Below are positions 1-12,900 of a DNA stretch of 62,000 nucleotides, piece by piece. The notes beneath the pieces are model-generated. The model had not been told where the DNA came from. It saw nothing but the letters and a program-made list of their open reading frames with translations, and did not search any database. The stretch is from Lingula anatina (taxonomy: Eukaryota; Brachiopoda; Lingulata; Lingulida; Lingulidae), in assembly GCF_001039355.2 (NCBI RefSeq), contig NW_019776068.1:336072-398071 (forward strand). Reading direction: 5' to 3'. Position 1 is the first letter of the stretch. The number at the start of each line of letters is the position of its first letter. The translations under genes were made by a program, and so were the position numbers.

Positions 1-276
1 TTTTTTTTTGCAGTCAAAGAAGTAGTTTGTCTTTATTTTTACTTTTATATTTAAATTTGTCATTATTATTTCATATCAAAATAAAGCAAGTGTAGGGAAT
101 GGTTAGCATTCTTTGACTGAAACATACCATGCTGATAACTTTTCAACGTACTACAATGTAATTCATTTATGTAAAAACGTTGCAATTCAAGATACGCACC
201 GATCCTGAAGGAAAGTGCGTTTGAGTTTTGACCTACTGAAAAACGAACTTGACATTGACACTAAGGGAAAGCAATG

Positions 277-487
277 GCGGAATTAGAGTGGGGTCAGGGG
301 GTCCTTTTGATTTCTGAAAAAAAAATCACACTAATGGTCCCCTCTTGTAATAAGAATTTTGACTAGCTAAATCATACTTCTAAACAGTACCAAATGGCAC
401 CGTTCGTCCTCTAAAATACCAAAATTGGGAGGGTCGAATTCGCATCCGCAGACCCCCCCCCTTCAAATATTCCTAGATCTGCCCCTG
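277..487 (-). repeat. Interspersed repeat, copy 1 (inverted relative to copy 2)
   Basis: The segment matches, in reverse complement, the segment at about 15245-15511. Shared blocks include the stretch around an AATCACACTAAT-type motif, the 'AAATGGCACCGTTCGTCCTCT' region and a C-rich end. Both copies end in a GCCCCTG or CGCCCCTG terminus, so an A/T-core element with C/G-rich ends is likely. I cannot place it in a named family; it could be a non-autonomous DNA transposon. Confidence 0.6.
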
Positions 488-530
488 GAAAGGTATTGCA
501 AAACTATTATAATTGTCTTCTTTCATAAAA

Positions 531-532
<2 letters not shown>

Positions 533-613
<81 letters not shown>
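533..613. repeat. (TA)n microsatellite
   Basis: About 80 bases of uninterrupted TA dinucleotide repeat. It produces spurious Tyr-Ile open frames on both strands. Confidence 0.97.
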
Positions 614-621
<8 letters not shown>

Positions 622-909
622 TATTTTTCAAAACGGTTGGATACGGGCCTATATAGGGACAAAATACGAGGCATATGCTTTGAAACATGGATTGAAGCAA
701 AGGGACAATAAACTATGTACATATGATGATTTTTTTATTATTTCAGATAAGTTGCAAGTCTTTCAATATCATCTTAATGTTAATTTTTAGTCATTCTGAA
801 CTCAACATTAGAGAGGTTTTCTTCCTGTTTTTTTTTAATTTTATTTTTGGGCTCACTTTCATAAATCTGGCAACAAAACTGCTCAAGACCGAAACTGAAA
901 TTTCCTGTT

Positions 910-3900
910 CTAAAATTCTTTGTGCACAATCTCTGCAGCTTGCCACAACAATTTATCCAGAAGGTTCACTGTTTCTGTTGTAACAGCATACTGTTTAGCC
1001 CAGCCAATGACAGCAGTCCTCTCACTGGGCTGGGAGCTGTATTGTTGTTTCAGCATGTAGGAGATGATCAGGGCAGATTCAACTGGGTCTGGGAATGTCA
1101 AATTCTGGAAAACGAAATAAACATTCTATGTATAATGTATTTCTCTAAAAATAATTTATCATATCAAAACAACATTAAAATCAAAAGAGTTGGTATGCTC
1201 TATCTTGTTCTATAGAGGAAAGTTTTTTTGAAGTTTGGTCTAGAATGAAAAATTATTAACAAAAAAATGCAACGGGATTATTCATAAAAATAATGAACAA
1301 CTGAATTTATGAAGGCATAATATTATTAAAACGGTTTCTATGAAAAGCACAACTACATTATAATATCACATTAGAATTATGTAAGTATTATACATGGCAT
1401 TGCTTACAATTTTATCTATTTTCAAAACTTTGCTTATTATTTTGGATGGAGAAAATGAACCTTTGACATGAAACAGTTTAAAGGTCCCTTTACCTTAGGA
1501 AGAGCAGGCAATCTTTCCAACATCTTTTTCAGTTCTTTCTCTTCCGACTGGACTGTGTCCACCATTCCTCCATTTGCAGAGTTAACCTTACTTCCATCTA
1601 TTCCATGAATTTGATCATCTTTTACTAAGTGTTCTTCAATACCCGGTTCTGGTAAAGACATCCCAATAGCTTTTGAACTAATGTCATCAGTTGCATTGGG
1701 TGTGTCATTATCGCATCCAACACAATCAGCCCTGTCACACCTAACACACTTAGGTCCATCTTTCTCATCAGTACCATTTATAATGGTCTCAGCATCACTA
1801 CCAGAGGGATGCATATTCCCTTCATTATCAATTATCTCCAATTCACTTTTGGTAACAACACTACAGGTTTCTGTTCTCATAGTTCTGTTATTTTCAGCAC
1901 ATTCAACACTTTCCGCACCTTCCAACTCAGAGCCTTCTTTGTGTAAATCTGTCGTCATATCTTGATTGTCCTTTTTTCCAGAAGTATTTTTGGCCAATGT
2001 TTTTTCAATCTCCATCAAACGGTAATTATATTTGTTTCTAGCTGCATGGACATCCCACAATAAAGCTTGACAAAGTTCTTGCAAAACCTTGCCATCAAGA
2101 AGATCTAAGTGATCTGAATTTTGTACTGAAAAACTGTTATTGCACTCTGCTTTTGCACTATACTGAAGACTAGATGAAATTGACTCCTTGCCATTTTCTG
2201 TACAATTAATAGATAACCCAGTGTCATCAATATCACCATTTTCAGATCTTGCTGGCCTTTCCTCTTCAACATTTTGACTGAAATTTTTGTTATCAGGGAA
2301 AGGAGATGCATAAACAGTGTCCATTTCCCCGTTTTCTACGTGTCCAGACACTACATTCCTGGCAGTGCAGTTCGCAGCATTTTTCCACCACACATCAAGG
2401 AGAATGGACAAGGCAATGAAAGCATTCAGACTGTCTTGTGTACTGCATTCTTGCCTGCTTGTGTGGAACAGCTCTGGGGAGATATTCTTTGCCTGTCTGC
2501 TGGCTGTAATATCATTATCTCCTCCGTCAAGTGCTGACTGAACCATCTCTTTGAGAGAAGTGTTAGTGTTAGACTTTGGCTGAGTGACCTTCGCCCCTGA
2601 AATAAACAGTCATTTTTATAAATTTAAAACTATGAATAATTCTGTGCTCCCATTGGGTTAAAAGATATTTCTCTTGTATAGGGAACATACACTTTTATAA
2701 ATTATTCTTAATATACTTCATAAAATATATGGTTGTTCTTGTGATATTTAAATAATGCAGTTCACCTTAATAAAATATACATGCAAACCATAAATTCCCA
2801 TGGACTTTGTTTCTTCATGGTAATAAAAGTCTATGAAATCTAATGGAATTGTTATGATGGTCACACTGGATTTGCTTCAGGTTTAAATACCTCAGTCATT
2901 AAAACAAAGTTTGATTAAAACAGCACAATGACCTACATGTAGGAGACTCAGATAAAATATTATAAAGATTTCAGCTATTCCTTTAAGTGAAGAAAACTCA
3001 CCTCCCACTGTAAGCTTTCCTTGAGGAAACAGCATTCTGCACAGCTCTATCATTATGTCTACATGGCCTAGCTCATAGGCTCCAGCTAAAACTTCTAAGA
3101 AATGCCCACTCGCCACTTCCAGATCTCCCCACTGTAGAGCGAGAATTCCCAGAGTTGTTTCCAAAGCAACATGGATGAGAAACTGAGAAAAGAGGAAAAC
3201 TGGCATTTTACTACAAGTAAAAATATCCAAACTGCAACAAAGTTAACTCATATGAACTACAGATTTACAGAAAACTTCTAAGTTGACTTCTATATGCATG
3301 TCATATCTACGTATTCTGTACTATTAACTACTACGTTATAACCAATACTATTACTGTTATAAGTAATGTCCAATAATAATAACAATTTAAAACCTGTAAA
3401 GTGGACAGTTGTCCCTGTTTCACTGCCCTCCACTTCATCAGTTGTTCATATACATCTCTCCAACCACCAGACTCTTCCAGAGACTCAGGTAAAATCTTTG
3501 CTTTCAGCAGGTTGGTAAAATACTGCATAAAAGTTTCTCCTTCAATCAGAACAGTGCACCACTGAGGAAAGCCACCATCACCTGTAAATTTTTAAGTTTT
3601 ATTTTTAATAGTATATTGTTGTTTAAAGTGAAAATCATAAACAAGTTATTATTGCTTAAGTATACCAGACTGCATATTGCACATATCAAATGTGATGGTA
3701 ATGTTTACTGAAATACTTATTTTTACAATAATTTACAATGTTTCAAAGCACTGCAGATATCAATCCACCAATAAGTACAGACAATCCAATAATTTCACAA
3801 ATAATGTTTTTAAAAAAGCTGCCCAATAATTATTTATTTTTTTCAACTTCAGGAAGATGAAAGTTTTCCCCAGTTGACTAACCTTTTCTTGGTTCCTCAT

Positions 3901-6900
3901 GCTCCAGTGCCTCTGTGGTCAGTAAACCACCTGGACATGACTTCTTCAGATAATTCCTGTCCAGACATTTCTGGTTGACAAGAAACCTCAAGACAGCTTC
4001 ATGCATTGTCACAAACAAGGCCAGAACCTGCAGAAGAATTGGAAAATGTTAATGTAGTGCAGTGACCCTAGGGCTGATCCAAGGTTTGTGAGACGAAGTT
4101 GTTTTTTATGCAGATAAACTGGAAGTTGTTTTTTATGCAGATAAATCTGTTTTTATGCAGATAAACTGGATGCCAATGAAAAGAACAGATGGTTCCTCCA
4201 CCTCCAACCTTCCAGTATGTCAAGTTGTAAAAAGTTAAAATCTGTGTATGTGTCTATAACTGGTGATTTTTATATTATCTACTAGCATTACAAAGCAGTA
4301 ACAGTTACAGTTATATTAAATTTTCATTTCGCTCTTTTTTCTATGTCTATGATTGGCACTGTTTGGACATTTGTAACAGCTAGTGAAGCATAAACTGAAA
4401 CTCAAAGTTTAAAGAAACAGTAATTAAAATGGTAAATATTTTTCATCAAATTCTTACTGTAAACTGTTCAGCAGACTTTGAGAACATTACTGCAGAAGCC
4501 CAGTCACAGACTGCCAAGCACTCTTGTACATAGCGCTGGGCATACACCATCCCAGCTTCAATCTCATTGGCTGATATGGTCACATGGGCTGCAGCAGCCA
4601 ATCCAGAGTGGTCTGCTCGCCGTGCCATTAGTTTTGCTGCTTCAAGAGGCTGCTTCAGTGCCAAATAGCTATTCAAAAGAAGGGTATATGTTTTCATAAC
4701 ATTCAAATAGCAATTAAAATCATACAGCTAATCTGAGCTGACACTTTACCTAAATTATAAAACAATTAGTATTACTTGGTTCATATTCACATGCAATTTA
4801 CTACAGTACTAGTGTTTCTGATATAGTAAGAGATACCAGTGACTGACTCTTCTCTCACTTCTCAGATATAGTTTTCATTCCTTGTGACTGGTCTTGAAAA
4901 TTTAACAGGAAAATATGTTAAAAGAGCGTGGTTGCTTTAAATAATCAGTGCCAGTACCCAGCATTATTACCCACCATTTTGCAGCCTGTTCATAGCTGCC
5001 ATCTTTAGCAAGATGTCTCCCCCAGGATTCCTGCAGACTGGAGAGCAGTGGATCTGACGGAGAGAGGCGTAACTTGGCCAAGGCAACTGCCTCCCTAAAA
5101 AATACACAGCAAATGTTGCCAAAATATCTCACTGAAAATACTGGAAGTGTTAACATTGTAACAGTTCCTTTAATGCGGTCTTGAGTGTTTCATTGATAAC
5201 ATCTTAAAATCTATGCAGAAATGCAGAAGTACTTTTGTTAAAAATTAAGAAACAAAATTGATATTCATTAGCCAGTATTCATATAGGAGCCAAAGAAGTA
5301 AACTAATCACAATGTAAGCACATACAATAATTTTAAATTTCAAATTCACATATCTTATCAGTTAGGTAATACAACTTCGGTTTCAAGGCATAAGCAAGTT
5401 AAAACTCAATAAGATCTACCTGAACAGCCGATTCCTCTTCAACATATCAATTGCTTCATAGACCTTATGACAGGCTAGGTAGTAAGAGGCGGCCTTATGG
5501 TAGTTCCCTTCCTTCTCCAGCTGCTGAGCATATACCTCACATAGCTCCAAATATGTCCGCTTGGAAGCTGATCAGAAATAAACAAACACCAGTGGAGAAA
5601 TAATAAGGTGGGGTTCTAGAAACATGTTTTTTAATTCAGGAATAGCTAGTATTAGGAACAAATGAATTCAATTCAGGAGAAATGTCTTACCTACACTTAA
5701 ATTCTCCTCACTTTGAAGACTTCTGAAATATCCAGTCACTTTTTGACAAAAGAGAACTTTCACCCATTTTTTCTCCAAAAATCATGTCCATAAGGGGTCA
5801 CCCAATTTTATGATTATTTTTACAAGTCTAAAAAGAGTAGACTTTTTCATGTACAAAGTGAAAAGCTAAAAAAAAATGACCTTTGACAACAATTTGGATC
5901 ATCATTTTTATTCATTTTTTACAGAAGTTTACAGAAGGCATTAGTGATGTGAACAGGGGAGGCTACAGAAGTATTACATCAATCAGCTGTCTAGATCAGG
6001 AACCATGACTGAGGTGCCAATTTAGACAAGACTTACCCATGGGTGCTATGGACATCAACCAGTCCGAGAGGACAGCATGTTCTGCAGCATATTTCAAGGC
6101 TCCAGACACGTTTCCCTTCCAAACCTCCAGCTGAAGATAACCATCTATATAACCTTGAGACACATGGTGATCACCTGAATATGAAAACACATTTTTTTAT
6201 AACTCTTTTAATTAGAACTGTACAATTAATTTAGTTTTTCAATAACACCCAAACTTCATCTATTTTCTTTGGCAACCACACTTGTTTCACCTTGCTCATC
6301 ACACTCTAACCCCCTGTTCGTTTACCCTTATTAGAACCTCCATATGACATTACAAAAATTCAATACAAAATGCTAAAATCATTTTAAAAAGAGTAGAAGG
6401 AGGAATAAAACAGTCCCACCTTCCTTCCTCAGCAGCACATACACCTGGGGTCTGTCAAGGTACAGTCCTAAATGATTGGTGTCAACCTTGGCATCTTCTG
6501 GAGCTTTTCCTGTATAGAGTATAACAATGTGAATCTGGTCCAGTTTATCTCATGGGTCAAGGGATAAATAGGAAGCCAAATTATTATAAATTTTTCTTTT
6601 TTAATCAAACTGATTAGTATAAATGTCAAGATTTTATCATTTTAATCCATTGTGACTAGGGACAATATTCTCCAAATTCATAAAACTATTGAAAATGTGA
6701 AATATATTCTATACTGATGACCTTTCAAGAGCACGATCCAGATTCAATAAATTTTTCAATCTTCCGACAGAATATTTAATTTGATTTTATTTATCACAGT
6801 GCACAAAATGTTAAATGTAACTAATACCAAACACTTTAAAGTCATGAAATGTATGTCACTGACCCCACATCTGCTTTGCCAGGTGCACACAGTCCTCCTG

Positions 6901-9900
6901 TGCTGCCCCCTTGCTTCTGTTTTCGGCAGCCCCTGACACAGGGAACAGGGACTTGGGCTTCCTCTTCTTCCTGTCCTTGTGGTCTATACTGGGAATCACT
7001 GGAAAATGAATGAACACCAGACATCAGCTATGTATATTTTCTTTAAAAATTATGTCCATTTACATCCAATTAGCAATCAAAGCAGTTTTTTTTTTCACAA
7101 GAAACAGATTTAGATTAACCTCGCACACAAAAGTCAAAACAAAGACTGATATAACCATGCTTACATAACAGTCAGGAACTTAATGATGGTCCCTATGAGC
7201 TCTGGTCACAAAATGACACTGTTACTTGAGGTAATTTCCAGTTTACATGTACCTTTTAAAGAATTTTCTAATTGATTTATCTTATGAATCAAACTGCTGT
7301 CTTTGTACTCAAATTGCTGTTTTCATCTGGTCTGCGCTGTTTGAGAATGAAAGCAACTGAACACTAACCTGTTCTATTTATCAAATGTGTAGGTGGCACC
7401 ACTGTACCCTCTCCTGCAGCAGCAGCAGCTGAGCCAAATATGGCAGACAACAGTTGCCCTTTGTCTTCCACCACATTCATTCTTCCTGATTGGTCTTTTA
7501 AAATTAATGAGATATGTCAAAACAATATGAAAAAGTTGGTAAAGTTTAAAATATTAGACTATGTATCTAAAATATACAATATGTACACTGTAACTTTAAT
7601 TTCTTTTAAATTAGTAAACATATTAAGGTCCACTTCAAAGAAAAAATCTCAAAGTTTCACTGATTTACATAGCTGACTACCTGAAATAGAATTCACATCT
7701 AAACTAGACTCAGAAAAACTGCCTCCATCGTACCATTACTCCCTTCCTCCACTCGTTGTTGCTCTTCTAGAAGTTTTCTCTTCTCGTTTAACATCTTTTG
7801 TAGCTCTTCCACTTCAGAAACATCTACAGAATGTGACTTAGGCACATTGGTATCCTGTGTGGAAATTTCATTTTGAGTATTACTGGAAGAAGGCTCCCTT
7901 GGAGAATCAGAGATTTCTGCTCTATGGTTCTGGCTGCTGTGATGATTTCTACCTTTGCTTTTATATTTCTTTCTTTTCTGAGGCCCTCCTGTGGAGCAAA
8001 GGAGGAAAACACTGCATGGTGTTGTTTTACTTATAGACACTTACAGTAAGGCAATAAACATGTAGATAAATGACAATGATAAAAAAGAAATGAATTTCAC
8101 ATTTTTAGACAGGTCTAGATAGTAAAACAATTTTCAAAAACCTTCAGCTTTACTGCAGTTACGTATATGCACAAAAAAACTTAACTATGTTGAACATTTA
8201 TTTACACATCTGCACACACAATTTTAATTTTCTTTCATTGGATCACATGGCATAGTTATTTCACCTTTATCTTCATGCCCCTCCCACTCAGACAGTTTCC
8301 ACTGGTGGACGGCAAAGTCATCCCCTCCACTAAATATGACATCACAGTCCACACTGCTCCACAACACAGTGAGCAGACGACCATTGTGACCTGTGTAACA
8401 TGCCACTGGCTCCCTCTTCAGGACATTCCATACCTGGAGTCAAAAATGGACAAAAATGTAAATTGATAAAGATTTTTTTGCCTTTTAAGACTGGTAATAG
8501 TGTGAATGAAATAATTAACCAAAATCTTCCTGGTAGACTAAGTTTACTTTAAGCAAGTAGAAGTTTTTTACTTATTACTAAAGATAAATTAAAGACAAAC
8601 AACAAACTATTTGCTTTAGTAAATATAACTTCAATTAAGAGATATTTTTATTTACATAATATTTTTCAACAAGTTTTCTTTCATACCAATAACAGTATAA
8701 TGGCTTCAGTGTTACCTTTGCAGTTCCATCATATGAAGCCGACACCAACATAGCGTCTGTGTGAAGACTCCATGAAAGTCCAGTGATTCGACCGCTGTGG
8801 TCCTCTAACTGGCAGAAACTATCAGTTATACACACTGGAGCAGGTGGTGGATCCTCTGTGCTTTCTATAAATATGCAAAGTATTAGAATTAGATCTTGTC
8901 TTTTATAGAGTATGATATCACGTAATAAAATCGGTTCATGTAGTCTATTTAATCAGTTAACATACTACAAGCAAATTACAATAATAACATGTATTAAGCT
9001 AAAATTAATTACACCAATTTGAACTGGCATTTTTTTTTAATAAATGAAAACTTAAATTAACGAGCGGGCTTATCTAAAATGTGCCCATAAATATGACAGT
9101 AATACTTAATCAATAATCTTTGACAAGAAACATATAACTTATCAATATCATAAATAAATACCAATTACCCAAAATATTCCCAAGATCGCAGACATGAATC
9201 ACGGACTCATTGGAGCCACAAGCCAGCCAGTGTCTGTAGGGGGAAGGGCTGCTGGTGGTACCTACGTGCTGGGGATGCCAGCGGACACAGTTGATCAGTT
9301 TTCTGTGTACTTGGACTGTACATAACAGCTTCAGTGAGGAGGTCTGGTACACTTCCACTGACCTGGTGTGTAGCATATAGAAAATCATACCACCAGAAAT
9401 CCTAATCTTATTATGAACAGCCCCAAGAAATCTTTTAAAAAATTATTTAAATTTTTGCTTTTAACCACCTTTTAACCACCTTAAACAGATTCTAAACTTC
9501 ACTGCTGAACTTCCATATATCATACATGTGACATTAAGATCAACATTACCAGAATATAACCTCTGACTGCAGAATAAAATACATGTACTGTTACACCTTT
9601 TATACCACCAATATTGATAAGGGTTTCTGAAATCAATAATGAGCTTTATCTTAAAATGACTGAAACCTTTTCTGTAAATGAGCAAAGACTGACATTATTG
9701 CCTAACATTATATTTAGCTTATATAATTACCCATCATCATTCCCAATGGCCACCACAGAAAAGTCTGACTTCCAACTTATTTCACTGCGAATTGGAAATT
9801 TCTGAAAGGAATTGGATCTCCTTTAAGATGAATTTTTACCATGTTTAAGTGGACACAGCCAGAATGGTGGCAAAACCATTAAAATTTTTAATCAAACTAA

Positions 9901-12900
9901 ATATGACATACCATATTTTGCAATGAACTAATTGCACAGTATTGTCTAAATTTTACAAAATGTGAGAGACATTTAATCACTCAAGTGTGGTAAATCTCCC
10001 TAATAAAAGCAATTTGTGGAAAAGCAAATTTCATTTAGTTAATTAATTAACCATTTTATTCATTTATCATAATCTATTGAAACATATTTAAAATACCTTT
10101 AATTATTTGTTGTTTTTTTTTAAAGCAAGGACCATATTTTTAGTCTGATATTTGTCTACAAACTTTCAGGTACTGTATCACATAAAGTGCTGATCCTTTT
10201 ACCCTGTCTCCATTCACCCTGGCTATCTCATCATTGAGTTGCAGGGCCGGCGTATCCAGCTTGTGGGGGTCATGTTGTAAAATCACACCATCACCAACAC
10301 TGTACACTGCATGGAGCACTTTGATGGGATCTAGAAAAATACTGACAAAATGATTGTTTGGCCTGATTCACATTACTTCATAACTGGATGTAATTAACCT
10401 CATTTGTAACATCGAGTAAAAGATTTCTTTCTTTTATATCTTGGAACATCATGTGTGCCAGAAAGTGCACGGACCAATATTAAATTTAATGCTCTACTTA
10501 AACCAACATCTCATTCAAAACAAAAACTTATTCACTTCAAATACCAGAAGCAAACTGGACCAGGTTTAAGATCACTTCATAACACAAACTCTGCCCATAC
10601 CTGTTTGCTGAACTGCAGGTCCCCATGAGACCACATAGACTGTCTTCTTGTGGTATGTATTAGACACTAGAGGAGGCCTGAGTGGAGGGGGGAAATGCAT
10701 ATTTATTATAAAAAATGACCAAAAGAAAAATCAAACTGCATATGCTGGTTATTGTTATACCTCTGCAAAAGGAACAGAGAACTGAATACACTAAAAAATT
10801 AATAGATTGAGAATTGTCATCCACACTACATTTGTAACACTTTAAAATTAAACAATCTGAAAGTTGGTGCGTCTTTTCTCTAGAAAATATTGCATAAATG
10901 TATGATTTATTGATTACTTTTCAGTTTTGTGTGCCTTGGTTCTTGACATAGTTGACAAAAATGGAACAAAAGTATAAAACAACAACTTAAATATACATCA
11001 TTACATGGAGATTCATTAATACCCCATTCATATCTTAAAATCTACATAAAACCAAGTCTAATGTCTGTTGAAAATTCTCAAACTAAAATATAAATCATAC
11101 CTATTAGACAAGACATCATATATGCCTACTCTGCCGTCATCAGTGCCATAAGCTAGAACCCCCTCCCTGTCTGGGTGCCAACTCAGCTGAAGACGGAAAA
11201 GCAACACATTCTTAATAAATTCGACAAGCATTGGCCAGCAAATAAGAAAGAAATAAAAACAGAAAAATAATTCAAATAAAGACAAAATAATAATGAGATA
11301 TGATTTTTGCTGTATAAAGATACAAACGAATGAGTCTATATTCCACTAGTTTTTCCATTCTTTTTTTCACATTTCTTTTTCATTGGGTGGAGACTACATC
11401 AAACTTGAACTGTAACTGAAGTTCAAGACAATACCAATAAGAATAGCAAAATAAAAACAGCAATTTGGCACAGAATAGTTTCTTATACACCAAGTTTAGA
11501 ACCATGTTTTGCAATACTTACAGCAGTAACTTTTCCTCTAATCCCTTGCCACAGTAACAGGTAGTCGTACGGGTTACCAGGGTTACCAGTGTTCCACACT
11601 CGTATCATTTGGTCTCCAACACCAATGGCAACGCGACCTGAAACACAACACATGCCTGTTACTGGGAATACATGCAGAATTCATCAGTAAGCCTCATTTT
11701 TCCTACCTATCCTGTATATTATAATCCAGTAACAAAATATCAGTCAAAATATCTCAAAATGAGAATATAAAACATATACCTGACTCAATATGTCTGTTGT
11801 ATTGAATAGCACTGATGGAAAATGCAATCTTAATTCTCTACAATGTAATTTCTAAGACTGGATTTATTCAGCCTGGCATCTCCTTGCACTTACTTGGATC
11901 CACTGGAGAGGCAGCGACATTGTAGGCAAAACCCCCTAAAGTCGGAATACTCTGTACAGAGCATAGGTCTCTTAACGACCACACAACAATCTGAAAAAAA
12001 AAACTTATTTCATAATACATCTCTTTTCAGTAAAAAAATTTTTGCTCTAGTCAATGAAACAAGGAAGCAACCAGATTAAATCATGATTGTTGACTTCAAT
12101 AATGTGAACAATGATTCTTGGATCTTTTAACATGTACCAGTGAATAATCAAATCTGAACCTGTACAAATAAATCATTTTCAGTGAATGTATTCTATCTTT
12201 TGGAAAATTTTTAAAACACATAATCTATTTACAACAAACATTTTAAATCATACCATTATTTGATAGTACTGTCTTTAAAATGATAAATGACAGTTAACAT
12301 CTTACAGAAACCAATAAGATGAGATCCCACAGACCTGTCTATCCATGGATATCGTACAAAGAGTATCCATATCCACTCCACCACAGCAGATATTAAACAC
12401 AATACGGTTGTGTCCTCCGGCCTCCTTATGGTTCAGTGGCTGCCATTTTTGTTTCTGAGAACTAAATGGCGTCCAATGTAGCAGGTCGCCACTATGAAAA
12501 CAAAAATCTCATTTGAATTATTCATATTGTTTTTTTTTCTCATGCAAATAATAATAATAATAATAAAGTGGCAGTCAAGTTTCACATGAATTCAATGTAA
12601 TCAAGAATCATTCTTGATGTAATTCAATGGTATGCTATTCGATTTTCATTAAAGAAAAATAAATCAAAATACACTTTAATCCACACACACAGTTTACCCA
12701 CCTCTGAGTGCTAGATACAAGCTGCAGTGGCCAGCACTTTGGCCAGTATATGGTCAGCCACACCCTCGTCCTGCCCCAGTCTTCGCCTTTGTCTCTGCGC
12801 TGACCATGACTGGACGGTAGCCTCAGCAGACTGACCTGTCGCCCCCTGGTGGTGCTCCAAAGCCGTATTGTCCTGTCTCTACTGCCAGACGCCAGCAAAC

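Larger units (their letters stand above)
1..909. other. 3' flank of GEMIN5, repeat-rich
   Basis: This stretch lies downstream of the minus-strand GEMIN5 stop codon and probably contains its 3' untranslated region. Possible minus-strand polyadenylation signals, seen as TTTATT on the plus strand, occur near 32 and near 733. It also holds an interspersed repeat at about 277-487 and a long TA microsatellite at 533-613. The open frames crossing the TA tract are low-complexity artefacts. I see no other gene here. Confidence 0.6.

Noticed and set aside
425-790. Open frames across the TA microsatellite (both strands)
   Set aside because: They are mostly Tyr-Ile repeats created by the dinucleotide tract and have no protein-like sequence outside it.
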